Positions 1 through 7,314 of a stretch of 9,815 bases of DNA are shown here, piece after piece. This DNA comes from Cyanobacteriota bacterium (GTDB taxonomy: Bacteria; Cyanobacteriota; Cyanobacteriia; Leptolyngbyales; Leptolyngbyaceae). The stretch's first letter is position 1; each line of letters starts with the position of its first letter. The stretch spans positions 1 through 9,815 of the forward strand of contig JAIXVO010000674.1 in NCBI GenBank assembly GCA_027482985.1, read 5' to 3'. The position numbers and the translations under genes are program-made. A model generated the notes under the pieces. That model had not been told where the DNA came from. It made no database searches and was given only the letters and a program-made list of their open reading frames with translations.

Positions 1-113
1 ACCCTAAAGGCATGGACGCAAACCTATAATCCCGATCGCCGGGACTGAAACGACAATTGGGAAGTGCGATCGATATTGTGGGAGGAGGACGCAAACCTAT
101 AATCCCGATCGCC
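1..113 (+). CRISPR. Trailer end of a CRISPR array (one full repeat, one spacer, one decayed repeat)
   Basis: A 27-nt sequence at 14-40 recurs perfectly at 87-113. The first copy continues to 51 and ends in ACTGAAAC (44-51), which resembles the 8-nt 5' handle of type I/III crRNAs in cyanobacteria. Within it TCCCG (30-34) pairs with CGGGA (40-44) around a 5-nt loop, the usual repeat hairpin. The full repeat is therefore about 37-38 nt (14-51) and the spacer 35 nt (52-86). The second copy keeps its first 27 nt but lacks the 3' hairpin arm and handle, as expected of the degenerate terminal repeat distal to the leader. Positions 1-13 would be the end of another spacer. The leader, other repeats and any cas genes would lie to the left, outside the window. 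With only two copies, a simple dispersed repeat remains possible. Confidence 0.62.
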
Positions 114-298
114 CCCATACTGGCATCTCTAGACCTAGTGTTGCTGCATCCATGGATGGATGAGGGATTGCATGCAGTGACACTGTGTTCTAACTGGATA
201 CAGTCATGTCGCAGCACCTTAAGGCTGGAACCGCTGCTTGCCCAAACAGAGAATTGCTGGCTCACGAATAAGTTATGAAGTCTTCATATCCATAAGGA
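114..298. other. Intergenic stretch without a recognisable gene
   Basis: No coding region with a plausible start and ribosome binding site is seen here, and no tRNA-like fold. The stretch holds small palindromes only: CATCCATGGATG at 147-158, TGCATGCA at 169-176, and CAGTG/CACTG around one base at 175-185. It separates the presumed CRISPR array end from the rpsB promoter region. Confidence 0.5.
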
Positions 299-307
299 TG
301 TTATAGT
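299..307 (+). promoter_or_regulatory. Candidate extended -10 promoter for rpsB
   Basis: TGT followed by TATAGT (302-307) fits the extended -10 pattern TGnTATAAT with one mismatch. No good -35 hexamer lies 16-18 nt upstream, which extended -10 promoters tolerate. Transcription would begin near 314 and give an rpsB leader of about 85 nt. This is inferred from motif match only. Confidence 0.38.
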
Positions 308-349
308 GAGAAAGTTGCAAAAATTCCGCACATTCAGGACTTCGGGTGG

Positions 350-387
350 CTTTCGGGCTGCTCCTGGATGGAGGATTAACCCGAAAG
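350..387 (+). promoter_or_regulatory. Leader hairpin masking the rpsB Shine-Dalgarno
   Basis: CTTTCGGG (350-357) is perfectly complementary to CCCGAAAG (380-387), an 8-bp stem. Inside, CTCC (361-364) can pair with GGAG (370-373) around a 5-nt loop. The right arm overlaps the rpsB ribosome binding site AAAGGAG (384-390), so folding would hide most of it. This suggests translational control of rpsB, possibly by S2 itself; S2 autoregulation through the rpsB leader is known in E. coli. The base pairing is seen directly; the regulatory role is inferred. Confidence 0.5.
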
Positions 388-399
388 GAGAATCGAATT

Positions 400-1182
400 A
401 TGCCAGTAGTTTCGTTGGCTCAATTGCTAGAGTCAGGCGTTCACTTTGGGCACCAGACTCGGCGCTGGAATCCCAAAATGGATCCTTATATCTATACCGC
501 TCGGAATGGCGTTCACATCATTGACCTGGTGCAAACTGCCCAGCTCATGGATGCCGCTTACAATTACGTGCGGACTGCGTCTGAGCAAGGCAAGAAGTTT
601 TTGTTTATTGGGACGAAGCGGCAAGCAGCCGGGATTGTGGCACAAGAAGCCAGCCGCTGTGGGGCTTACTACGTTAACCAGCGGTGGTTGGGCGGCATGT
701 TGACCAACTGGGCGACCATCAAAACGCGGGTGGAACGCCTGAAAGAGTTGGAGCGGCGGGAAGAAACCGGGGCGCTGGATCTGTTGCCCAAGAAAGAAGC
801 TTCGATGCTGCGGCGCGAGTTGGAAAAACTGCAAAAATATCTGGGTGGCATCAAAGCCATGCGGAAAGTGCCCGACATTGTGGTGATCGTGGATCAACGC
901 CGGGAATACAACGCGGTGCAGGAATGTCAGAAATTGAATATTCCCATCGTGTCGTTGCTGGATACCAATTGCGATCCGGACGTGGTGGATATTCCGATTC
1001 CGGCTAACGATGATGCCATTCGTTCGATTAAGCTCATCGTAGGTCGGTTGGCGGACGCAATTTACGAAGGTCGCCACGGTCAGCTCGAAGCTGAGGACGA
1101 GTATGAAGATTACGACGGAGAGGAATACGACTACGAAGAGAGCGATTCCTTTGTGGAAGAGGACGAAGCACCGGAGGCGTAG
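400..1182 (+). CDS. rpsB: 30S ribosomal protein S2
   Basis: This encodes ribosomal protein S2, a small-subunit protein needed for S1 recruitment and mRNA binding on the 30S particle. The 260-residue product opens [19 protein letters not shown] and carries the two S2 signatures: [12 protein letters not shown] at 92-103 and the [16 protein letters not shown] stretch from 158. The ATG at 400 is chosen because it matches the family N-terminus and has AAAGGAG at 384-390, 9 nt upstream; the frame is open further upstream but that part is not S2-like. Residues 229-260 form a strongly acidic tail rich in Glu, Asp and Tyr, beyond the conserved core. tsf follows on the same strand 148 nt later, the classic bacterial order rpsB-tsf. 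A hairpin over the SD suggests leader control. Confidence 0.98.
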   Translation: MPVVSLAQLLESGVHFGHQTRRWNPKMDPYIYTARNGVHIIDLVQTAQLMDAAYNYVRTASEQGKKFLFIGTKRQAAGIVAQEASRCGAYYVNQRWLGGMLTNWATIKTRVERLKELERREETGALDLLPKKEASMLRRELEKLQKYLGGIKAMRKVPDIVVIVDQRREYNAVQECQKLNIPIVSLLDTNCDPDVVDIPIPANDDAIRSIKLIVGRLADAIYEGRHGQLEAEDEYEDYDGEEYDYEESDSFVEEDEAPEA

Positions 1183-1190
1183 AGAGTTTT

Positions 1191-1278
1191 AGGAGTCAGG
1201 CTTCGACGTAAGCGCTCAGCCGAACGGAGTCAGGAGTCAATCTTGATCATCTTTCTCTGCTTGGCTGCTGACTCCTGA
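1191..1278. repeat. GGAGTCAGGAGTC-type inverted repeat between rpsB and tsf
   Basis: AGGAGTCAG at 1191-1199 and TCAGGAGTCA at 1230-1239 are both complementary to the arm TGACTCCTGA at 1269-1278, so two mutually exclusive stems of 9-10 bp can form. Another TGACTC lies at 1285-1290. Repetition of GGAGTCA resembles short dispersed repeats common in cyanobacterial intergenic DNA. No T-run follows, so it is not a clear intrinsic terminator. It may attenuate or process the rpsB-tsf transcript; that is inference. Confidence 0.5.
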
Positions 1279-1330
1279 ATTGTCTGACTCGTGAATTAGT
1301 TACGGTTGACCCGTTAGGAGCAAAGGGAAC

Positions 1331-2122
1331 ATGGCGGACATTTCAGCAAAGGCTGTGAAGGAACTGCGCGAAAAAACTGGCGCAGGCATGATGGATTGTA
1401 AGAAGGCGCTCCAGGAGAATGACGCTGACCTGGAGAAAGCCGCTGAGTGGCTCCGGAAGAAGGGTATTTCCTCGGCGGAGAAGAAGGCTGGCAAGGTCGC
1501 GGCTGAAGGGCTGGTGGATAGTTACATTCACATTGGTGGGCGGATTGGCGTGCTGGTGGAAGTCAACTGTCAAACTGACTTTGTGGCGCGAAATGAAGAC
1601 TTTAAGACGCTGGTGAAAGATGTGGCCAAACAAGTGGCAGCGTCTCCCAACGTAGAGTATGTGCGGGTCAGCGATATCCCGGCTGAGATTGCGGATAAAG
1701 AGAAAGCGATCGAAATGGGTAAAGATGACTTGGCTGGGAAGCCGGACAACATCAAAGAAAAAATTGTCCAAGGTCGGATTGACAAGCGCTTGAAAGAAAT
1801 GTGCTTGCTGGATCAGCCGTTCATCAAAGATTCCACGATCACGGTGGAAGAACTGGTGAAGCAGCACGTCGCCAAGTTGGGCGAAAACATTCAAGTGCGC
1901 CGCTTTGTGCGGTTCACGCTGGGTGAAGGGATTGAGAAGGAAGAGACTGATTTTGCCGCAGAAGTGGCGGCTCAAATGGGTATCACCGCTCCGGCTGAGG
2001 CTGCGCCCGAACCTGTCGCTGAACCTGTTGCAGAACCTGTTGCAGAGGCGGCTCCAGTAGAAGCGCCAGCGGAAGAACCGAAGGCAGGCAAGAAAGACGG
2101 TAAGAAAAAAGGCAAGAAGTAA
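1331..2122 (+). CDS. tsf: Translation elongation factor Ts
   Basis: EF-Ts is the guanine-nucleotide exchange factor that regenerates EF-Tu-GTP in the cytoplasm. The 263-residue product has the N-terminal UBA-like region (about 1-54, with [16 protein letters not shown] and the AAEWLRKKG segment) and the diagnostic TDFVARN motif at 82-88, followed by the core domain to about residue 215. The ATG at 1331 is preceded by AGGAG at 1316-1320 and AAAGGG nearer the start. After the core comes an unusual 45-residue tail: three PVAE units encoded by near-perfect 12-bp repeats (2009-2044), more Ala/Pro/Glu, then a Lys-rich end ([10 protein letters not shown]). This tail goes beyond the roughly 220-residue short EF-Ts that I recall from some unicellular cyanobacteria. 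It probably shares transcripts with rpsB, and an intrinsic terminator sits 27 nt after the stop. Confidence 0.98.
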   Translation: MADISAKAVKELREKTGAGMMDCKKALQENDADLEKAAEWLRKKGISSAEKKAGKVAAEGLVDSYIHIGGRIGVLVEVNCQTDFVARNEDFKTLVKDVAKQVAASPNVEYVRVSDIPAEIADKEKAIEMGKDDLAGKPDNIKEKIVQGRIDKRLKEMCLLDQPFIKDSTITVEELVKQHVAKLGENIQVRRFVRFTLGEGIEKEETDFAAEVAAQMGITAPAEAAPEPVAEPVAEPVAEAAPVEAPAEEPKAGKKDGKKKGKK

Positions 2123-2148
2123 GTCATTTCAGCTTTTGCCAATGAGGA

Positions 2149-2172
2149 AGCAGTCCCTTGGGCTGCTTTTTT
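2149..2172 (+). terminator. Intrinsic terminator after tsf
   Basis: AGCAG (2149-2153), a one-base bulge and CCC pair with GGG-CTGCT (2160-2167) around a TT loop, giving an 8-bp GC-rich stem. The stem runs straight into a run of T residues ending at 2172. Its place 27 nt after the tsf stop fits the end of the rpsB-tsf operon. Confidence 0.85.
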
Positions 2173-2316
2173 CATGGGCAGAAACGGCGATGGAGACACC
2201 ACGATCGCGGTACAGTGGAGATTCAGATTACTTTTTATCAAGCACAGTTAACTGATATTGATCATCGTTAATTCAGTTGAAGTTACATGGCGATTATTTG
2301 ACAGGGAAGGAGTGGG

Positions 2317-3831
2317 ATGTTCACAGCATTAACAGACGACTTAACCATCATCACGGTGGCAGTGGGAGTGGCAATCCTGGCTTGGGGCTACTTTCGCGCT
2401 AAACCCTACGGTAAGTTTGGGGTGATGTCCTGGTTGCAATCGGTTGTGTTGATGGCTCCCTGGTTGCTGGTGTTTGGGCTGGCCGCGGCAGGCATTATGG
2501 TCAACCTGGCGATCGTCCTGTTGCTGTTGGTCGTTTCCACAGCGGTTTACATCGGGTTAGGTGGTCAGGTGCGATCGCTGCGCCAAGAGTTCTTGCTCTC
2601 CAAACGGGCTTCGGCGATCGCTCAGGTTGAATCCACCACTACCGACAATCCCAGTCAGGCAGACACGATTCCAGCGGTGGCGAAGACGGTTGCGGCTCCG
2701 GGTGAGGCAACAGAGGTTGTAACCATTCCGCCGGAAGACTTGAAGGCGATTCAAGGGATTTTTAGCATTGATACTTTCTTCGCCACCGAAACGATTCCCT
2801 ACCAGGAAGGGGCGATTTTTCGGGGCAATATGCGGACTGACCCCGAAGAAGCCTTTGCCAAACTGACGACGAATCTGCACAAACAAGTGGGCGATCGCTA
2901 CCGCCTCTTTCTGGTCGAGAATCAGGAAGGCAAACCCGTGATCATCGTCCTGCCGACGAGTCGCGACCCGCAAGGCATGACGATTCCTCAGAAAATTTTG
3001 GCGATCGTGCTCGTCTTCGTTACCATCAGCACCTGTCTGGAAAGTGCCGGGTTCATGTTGGGCTTTGATCTCTACGAAAATCTGCCCCGCCTGCCGGAAA
3101 CGGTGCCGTTTGCCGGGGGATTGTTAGCGGTACTTGCCATTCACGAAGTGGGGCATTGGGTTATCGCCCAGCGTCATCAGGTGAAACTCAGTTGGCCGCT
3201 GTATATTCCCACCCTGCAAATCGGCTCCTTTGGTGCCCTGACTCGGATCGAGACGATTCTGCCCAATCGGAACGTCCTGTTTGACATCGCCTTCGCGGGA
3301 CCCGCAGCGGGGGGGCTAGTGTCATTTGTGATGTTATTGACTGGCTTATTGCTCTCCCACAAAGGCAGTTTGTTTCAATTGCCGTCCCAATTCTTCCAGG
3401 GGTCGATTCTCGTTGGCACCCTGGCGCGGGTGGTGTTGCCCGAATCGCTGCAAGAACCGATCGTGGATGTGCATCCCCTCGTCGTCCTGGGCTGGTTGGG
3501 TTTAGTGATTACCGCTCTGAATTTGCTTCCTGCCGGACAACTGGACGGAGGACGGATCGTGCAAGCGATTTACGGCAGAAAAACCGCTACCCGGACGACG
3601 ATTGGGACGCTGATTCTGTTGGGTCTTGCCTCTTTGGTGAATGGTTTAGCGCTGTACTGGGCTGTGTTGATTTTGTTTTTGCAGCGGGATCTGGAACGTC
3701 CTTGTGCCAACGAAATCACGGAGCCGGATGATGCGCGGGCAGCGTTAGGGTTACTTGCCCTATTTCTGATGGTCGTCACGCTGTTGCCCTTAACCCCCAG
3801 TTTGGCGGGACGTTTGGGAATTGGCAGCTAG
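2317..3831 (+). CDS. Site-2 protease family (M50) membrane metalloprotease, EGY-like
   Basis: This is a 504-residue polytopic membrane protein of the M50/site-2 protease family, which cleaves substrates within the membrane using zinc. The zinc-binding HEVGH lies at 276-280 in a hydrophobic segment, and NLLPAGQLDGG at 402-412 supplies the third ligand (Asp410). GNMR at 170-173 corresponds to the GNLR motif described for plant EGY proteases and their cyanobacterial relatives. Hydrophobic segments lie near 9-28, 42-85, 225-250, 264-285, 325-350, 390-405, 430-455 and 475-495; residues 86-220 form a soluble domain. There is no PDZ domain like that of RseP. The ATG at 2317 follows GGAAGGAG at 2305-2312. 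It lies after the tsf terminator and so should have its own promoter, which I could not place. Substrate unknown; in plants EGY1 is needed for thylakoid development. Confidence 0.93.
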   Translation: MFTALTDDLTIITVAVGVAILAWGYFRAKPYGKFGVMSWLQSVVLMAPWLLVFGLAAAGIMVNLAIVLLLLVVSTAVYIGLGGQVRSLRQEFLLSKRASAIAQVESTTTDNPSQADTIPAVAKTVAAPGEATEVVTIPPEDLKAIQGIFSIDTFFATETIPYQEGAIFRGNMRTDPEEAFAKLTTNLHKQVGDRYRLFLVENQEGKPVIIVLPTSRDPQGMTIPQKILAIVLVFVTISTCLESAGFMLGFDLYENLPRLPETVPFAGGLLAVLAIHEVGHWVIAQRHQVKLSWPLYIPTLQIGSFGALTRIETILPNRNVLFDIAFAGPAAGGLVSFVMLLTGLLLSHKGSLFQLPSQFFQGSILVGTLARVVLPESLQEPIVDVHPLVVLGWLGLVITALNLLPAGQLDGGRIVQAIYGRKTATRTTIGTLILLGLASLVNGLALYWAVLILFLQRDLERPCANEITEPDDARAALGLLALFLMVVTLLPLTPSLAGRLGIGS

Positions 3832-3879
3832 GGGGACGGCGGCATGAGTTTTACTATTCGTCGTGAGTGATTTTAACTT

Positions 3880-3900
3880 GGGCGGGCAAGATGCCCACCC
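3880..3900. repeat. GC-rich palindrome between protease gene and rsmE
   Basis: GGGCGGGCA (3880-3888) pairs with TGCCCACCC (3892-3900) with one mismatch and a 3-nt loop. It resembles a palindrome that I recall as scattered through many cyanobacterial genomes. No T-run follows, so a terminator role is uncertain. Confidence 0.5.
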
Positions 3901-3956
3901 CACGGTAGGTCAAGGCTGTAGTCAACGAGACAGGGCGGAAAGGATTGGAGTCAACC

Positions 3957-4694
3957 ATGCTGCAACGGATTGTTGTTGATCCAGCCGCTATTCAGCCGCC
4001 GCAGATTGATCTCACCTCTGAACAGCAGCATTACCTGACGCGGGTGTTACGGTTGCAATCGGGCGATCGCGTACTGGTGATGGATGGTCAGGGCGGCACT
4101 TGGTTGACCCAACTGGAGCCGACACTCCAAGTCACCATTCTGGAAGCGATCCAAACCCAAACCGAATTGCCCGTCGCGATCACGCTGGTGATGGCGCTGC
4201 CCAAAGGCAATGGGCTGGATGACATTGTGCGACAGGCGACCGAGTTAGGTGTGAGCCAGATTCAACCTGTTCTCAGCGATCGCACCTTGTTAAACCCCAG
4301 TCCTCACAAACGCGATCGCTGGGTGCGGATCATGCAGGAAGCTGCCGAACAATCCGAGCGCCAAATCGTGCCCACCCTGCTCGATCCCCTCCCATTTGTC
4401 ACCTACTTACAACACTTGCAACAGTTACCCGCGACGACGGCTTATCTCTGTACCCCCCGTCAAGCCGCCCCGCATTTAGTCAAGGCATTGGCAGCAGCAC
4501 CGCCCACCGCAGCGATCCACCTCGCGATCGGCCCTGAAGGGGGTTGGACGGATGCCGAAATTGAGCACGCGATCGCCGCTGGCTACCAGCTTGTTTCCCT
4601 TGGCGATCGCATCCTGCGAGCCGTCACTGCACCGCTAGTCGCGATCGCGATCGTTGCCGCCTTTTATGAATCCAACCCAATTGCTAGCCCTTGA
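3957..4694 (+). CDS. rsmE: 16S rRNA (uracil(1498)-N(3))-methyltransferase
   Basis: RsmE methylates N3 of U1498 in helix 44 of 16S rRNA, using S-adenosylmethionine, on the assembled 30S subunit. The 245-residue product has a PUA-like N-terminal domain (about 1-67, starting MLQRIVVDP) and a SPOUT methyltransferase domain with the knot motifs IGPEGGWT at 191-198 and LGDRILRAVTAP at 215-226; EQSERQIVP at 131-139 is also typical. Many bacterial homologues have Glu where this protein has Val223. The ATG at 3957 is preferred over an in-frame TTG at 3945 because GGAG (3947-3950) sits 6 nt upstream and the protein then begins like its family. It is co-directional with the protease gene (125-nt gap) and converges on ilvD. 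Confidence 0.94.
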   Translation: MLQRIVVDPAAIQPPQIDLTSEQQHYLTRVLRLQSGDRVLVMDGQGGTWLTQLEPTLQVTILEAIQTQTELPVAITLVMALPKGNGLDDIVRQATELGVSQIQPVLSDRTLLNPSPHKRDRWVRIMQEAAEQSERQIVPTLLDPLPFVTYLQHLQQLPATTAYLCTPRQAAPHLVKALAAAPPTAAIHLAIGPEGGWTDAEIEHAIAAGYQLVSLGDRILRAVTAPLVAIAIVAAFYESNPIASP

Positions 4695-4810
4695 TCACCA
4701 TCGCTGAACTTGGTTGCTCGCTGTGACAAGTCATCCCGAATGAAATTGCGATCGCAGATGCCTAGACAGAAATTCTGGCTTCCCACCGGGATTTAGCCGC
4801 ACAACGCCAC

Positions 4811-4927
4811 AACCAGAGCCTTGCTGCGCAGTCCCAGCGTTGCCCTCTGGAGGGGGTTCGGGGGACGCAGCCGTCCCCTGAATTCGGGGGGCTTGGGGGG
4901 CTGCCCCCCAAGCCCAAAACTCTGGTT
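4811..4927. repeat. Cluster of strong palindromes in the rsmE/ilvD convergent spacer
   Basis: The outer arms AACCAGAG (4811-4818) and CTCTGGTT (4920-4927) enclose two hairpins, and a further CTCTGG lies inside at 4845-4850. The first hairpin pairs 4857-4866 with 4873-4882 (10 bp including one G-T). The second pairs 4889-4900 with 4904-4915, a perfect 12-bp stem around a 3-nt loop. A 13-nt stretch of the last arm (4905-4917) recurs at 4974-4986. The element is much more GC-rich and G/C-run-rich than its surroundings. It lies between convergent genes, so it may be a bidirectional transcription barrier or a non-coding dispersed repeat of MITE type. No protein is likely: the frames open here are products of the G/C runs. 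Confidence 0.65.
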
Positions 4928-5005
4928 TTGACCGGAGACTCGCGCTATCAGCAGCCTGGATAGCAAAGGCAATCCCCCAAGCCCAACGTCCAGCAACCCC
5001 AGAGT

Positions 5006-6694
5006 TTATGGCTTCAAGTTGAGATCCGTCACCGCCCCCAAACTGCTGGTCGAAACCAGGCTGGCATACTTTGCCAACACCCCCGACGTATACCGAGGCG
5101 GACGCGGTGTCCAGGCCGATCGCCGTTGTTCCATGACTTCCGCCGTCACATTCAACTGCAACAACCGCGCATGGGCATCAATCGTAATCGAATCGCCCTC
5201 TTCCACCAGGGCGATCGCGCCCCCAACATAGGCCTCCGGAGCCACATGACCCACCACCATGCCGTAAGTCCCGCCCGAAAAGCGGCCATCCGTAATCAAG
5301 CCCACCGAGTCGCCCAGGCCAGCGCCGATGATGGCAGACGTGGGAGCCAGCATTTCTCGCATTCCCGGTCCCCCTTTCGGCCCTTCATAGCGAATCACCA
5401 GGACATCACCGGGCTTAATCTGGTTCGCCAAAATTGCATCCAGACATTCCTCTTCCGAATCAAACACCCGCGCGGAACCCGTGATTTGCGGATTCTTCAC
5501 CCCGGTAATTTTGGCAACCGATCCTTCGGTCGCCAAGTTGCCTTTCAAGATGGCTAAGTGACCGCTGGCATACATGGGGCGATCCCACGGGCGAATCACA
5601 TCCTGATCAGGACGGGGGTCGGCGGGAATCTCCTTGAGGCGGTCGGCGATCGTGTCGCCCGTGATCGTCAGGCAGTCGCCGTGGAGTAAGCCACGATCCA
5701 GCAGCATTTTCATCACCTGGGGAATGCCGCCCGCCCGATGCAAATCCGTTGCCACATAACGTCCCGACGGCTTCAAGTCACAGAGGACAGGCACCCGTTC
5801 CCGAATTGTTTCAAAGTCATCCAGCGTCAGGGGCACACCTGCTGAATGGGCGATCGCCAGAAAGTGCAACACCGCATTCGTCGAGCCACCCACCGCCATA
5901 ATCACCGAAATGGCATTCTCAATCGATTTGCGGGTGATAATATCTCGCGGGCGCAAATTGCTGCGAATCGCTTCCACCAGCACCTTGCCCGCCATCATCG
6001 TGTTCTCGCCCTTTTCCGCATCCTCAGCCGCCATCGTCGAGGAATACATCAAGCTCATGCCCATCGCCTCAAACGCGGAAGACATCGTATTCGCCGTAAA
6101 CATCCCGCCGCAGGAACCTGCCCCTGGACAAGCATTGCGCTCCACCGACATGAGCCGGACTTCATCAATCCGACCCGCACTAAACTGCCCAACTGCTTCA
6201 AACGAACTGACGACGGTTAAATCTTCGCCTTCCAGATGTCCCGGCTTAATTGTGCCGCCATAGACAAAGATCGCTGGAATATTCATCCGCGCCATTGCAA
6301 TCATGGCACCGGGCATATTTTTGTCGCAGCCGCCGATCGCCAGCACTCCATCCATACTCTGGGCGTTGCAGGCGGTTTCAATCGAGTCGGCAATCACATC
6401 TCGCGAAACGAGCGAGTATTTCATGCCCTCCGTACCCATCGAAATGCCATCACTGACGGTAATGGTGCCAAAAATTTGGGGCATCCCGCCGCCCAACCGC
6501 ACCCCGTCTTCTGCCTGGGTCGCCAGCGCCGCGATCCCCATATTGCAGGGTGTAATCGTACTGTAGGCACTTGCGACCCCAACGATCGGCTTCTTGAAGT
6601 CATCATCGCTAAAGCCCACCGCCCGCAACATCGCACGATTGGGCGATCGCTGCACGCCTTCAGTAATGGTCTTACTTCTCCAGTTCTCAGACAT
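5006..6694 (-). CDS. ilvD: Dihydroxy-acid dehydratase
   Basis: IlvD dehydrates 2,3-dihydroxy-isovalerate and 2,3-dihydroxy-3-methylvalerate to the 2-oxo acids, the step before transamination in valine, isoleucine and leucine synthesis; it is a cytoplasmic Fe-S enzyme. The 562-residue product shows the IlvD/Edd signatures: TITPCNMG (Cys50), [10 protein letters not shown] (Cys123) and [17 protein letters not shown] (Cys189, Cys195), with GRFSGGTYG near the C-terminus carrying the proposed catalytic Ser. The three Cys positions for cluster binding (50, 123, 195) are present. The start at 6694 gives [16 protein letters not shown], as in cyanobacterial homologues. An in-frame ATG at 6709, with GGGGAG about 11 nt upstream on the minus strand, is an alternative adding five residues; the SD before 6694 is only a GAAGAAGAAAG purine run. 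Monocistronic in this window; no other ilv gene is nearby. Confidence 0.97.
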   Translation of the reverse strand: MSENWRSKTITEGVQRSPNRAMLRAVGFSDDDFKKPIVGVASAYSTITPCNMGIAALATQAEDGVRLGGGMPQIFGTITVSDGISMGTEGMKYSLVSRDVIADSIETACNAQSMDGVLAIGGCDKNMPGAMIAMARMNIPAIFVYGGTIKPGHLEGEDLTVVSSFEAVGQFSAGRIDEVRLMSVERNACPGAGSCGGMFTANTMSSAFEAMGMSLMYSSTMAAEDAEKGENTMMAGKVLVEAIRSNLRPRDIITRKSIENAISVIMAVGGSTNAVLHFLAIAHSAGVPLTLDDFETIRERVPVLCDLKPSGRYVATDLHRAGGIPQVMKMLLDRGLLHGDCLTITGDTIADRLKEIPADPRPDQDVIRPWDRPMYASGHLAILKGNLATEGSVAKITGVKNPQITGSARVFDSEEECLDAILANQIKPGDVLVIRYEGPKGGPGMREMLAPTSAIIGAGLGDSVGLITDGRFSGGTYGMVVGHVAPEAYVGGAIALVEEGDSITIDAHARLLQLNVTAEVMEQRRSAWTPRPPRYTSGVLAKYASLVSTSSLGAVTDLNLKP

Positions 6695-6897
6695 ACTTTC
6701 TTCTTCCATGCAATCATCCACTCCCCATTCTCTCAGAACACTTGACAACTCATTTGCTTGATGTCGGAACTGAAATTTTTCTGGGCAGTCTAGATCTGTG
6801 GTGAAGAGAGAGAAAAGAGCTGTTTTGACCTGACAGAGTTAGGATGGTTCAGATTCAGTCTATCGTTGCTTCATTTTTGTTAAAGAGAGAGGAACCC
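6695..6897. other. Divergent intergenic region between ilvD and the small ORF
   Basis: This 203-nt region must hold the promoters of both flanking genes. A TTGACA at 6742-6747 (plus strand) has no acceptable -10 hexamer 16-18 nt downstream, and no convincing pair was found on the minus strand. A purine-rich stretch at 6803-6818 and AGAGAGGA at 6885-6892 stand out; the latter is the ribosome binding site of the rightward gene. Confidence 0.4.
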
Positions 6898-7185
6898 ATG
6901 TCGGGTAAAAGCCGAGTGTCAGCAATCCCCCCTGCCCATCAACGTGCATCCAAGGTACGAAAGCCCACCAGCAAAGAGTTAGACCTGCTCCTGCTGGCCA
7001 GTTGCTCGTGTTTGTTGACGATGCTGTATCACCCCGTTGCCCAGGCGCTACAAACCCATACTGCCCAGAACGCCAACACCACCGCGATCGCCCAAACCAG
7101 CACCCAGCCCACCACCACGGCGGCGAATGCGTTCCATCTCATCACCCCAGCGCGGGAAGAAGTGACCGAAGAAGAGGACAGCTAA
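6898..7185 (+). CDS. Hypothetical small protein with one hydrophobic segment
   Basis: I do not recognise this 95-residue protein. It has a basic N-terminal stretch (1-27, rich in Lys, Arg and Ser), one hydrophobic segment at about 28-50 containing CSC (35-37), a Thr/Ala/Gln-rich low-complexity middle (52-78), and an acidic end (EEVTEEEDS). The hydrophobic segment ends in VAQA-LQ, so it could be either a membrane anchor or an unusually long signal peptide. The ATG at 6898 is preferred to one in frame at 6844 because AGAGAGGA (6885-6892) lies 5 nt upstream. It is divergent from ilvD and followed by repeat-rich DNA. The SD, base composition and absence of an overlapping gene support coding, but no conserved domain is seen, so it may be lineage-specific. 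Confidence 0.6.
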   Translation: MSGKSRVSAIPPAHQRASKVRKPTSKELDLLLLASCSCLLTMLYHPVAQALQTHTAQNANTTAIAQTSTQPTTTAANAFHLITPAREEVTEEEDS

Positions 7186-7259
7186 TCAGTCCCTTCACGG
7201 TTTGCCAGTTTTCCCTCATCTCCTGCCACCAAACGGCCAACCAGGAGCCAGATTAAAAG

Positions 7260-7284
7260 TCCCTCGCCCACTCTGGGAGAGGGA
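7260..7284. repeat. TCCCTC-GAGGGA hairpin, possible terminator of the small ORF
   Basis: Positions 7260-7270 pair with 7274-7284 with a single G/A mismatch and a 3-nt loop (10 of 11 pairs). Only TTT follows, so termination would be weak. The hairpin resembles a GGGAGAGGGATTTA palindrome that I recall from other cyanobacterial spacers. It lies 74 nt after the small gene's stop. Confidence 0.5.
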
Positions 7285-7314
7285 TTTAGCGTAACGACTG
7301 CACCTGATGGAAGA

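Noticed and set aside
57..278. 73-codon open frame upstream of rpsB
   Set aside because: It starts inside the presumed CRISPR spacer, has no ribosome binding site and no recognisable protein character.
346..399. N-terminal extension of rpsB from a GTG at 346
   Set aside because: It is unlike S2, lies across the leader hairpin, and the ATG at 400 has a proper SD.
4793..4996. Minus-strand frame of 67 codons across the palindrome cluster
   Set aside because: Its sequence is dictated by G/C runs of the repeats, and it has no ribosome binding site.
5126..6745. Several long plus-strand open frames opposite ilvD
   Set aside because: They are rich in His, Arg and Pro and result from the codon bias of ilvD on the other strand; ilvD itself is unambiguous.
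6742..6770. TTGACA at 6742-6747 as a -35 box for the small gene
   Set aside because: No hexamer resembling TATAAT lies 16-18 nt downstream.
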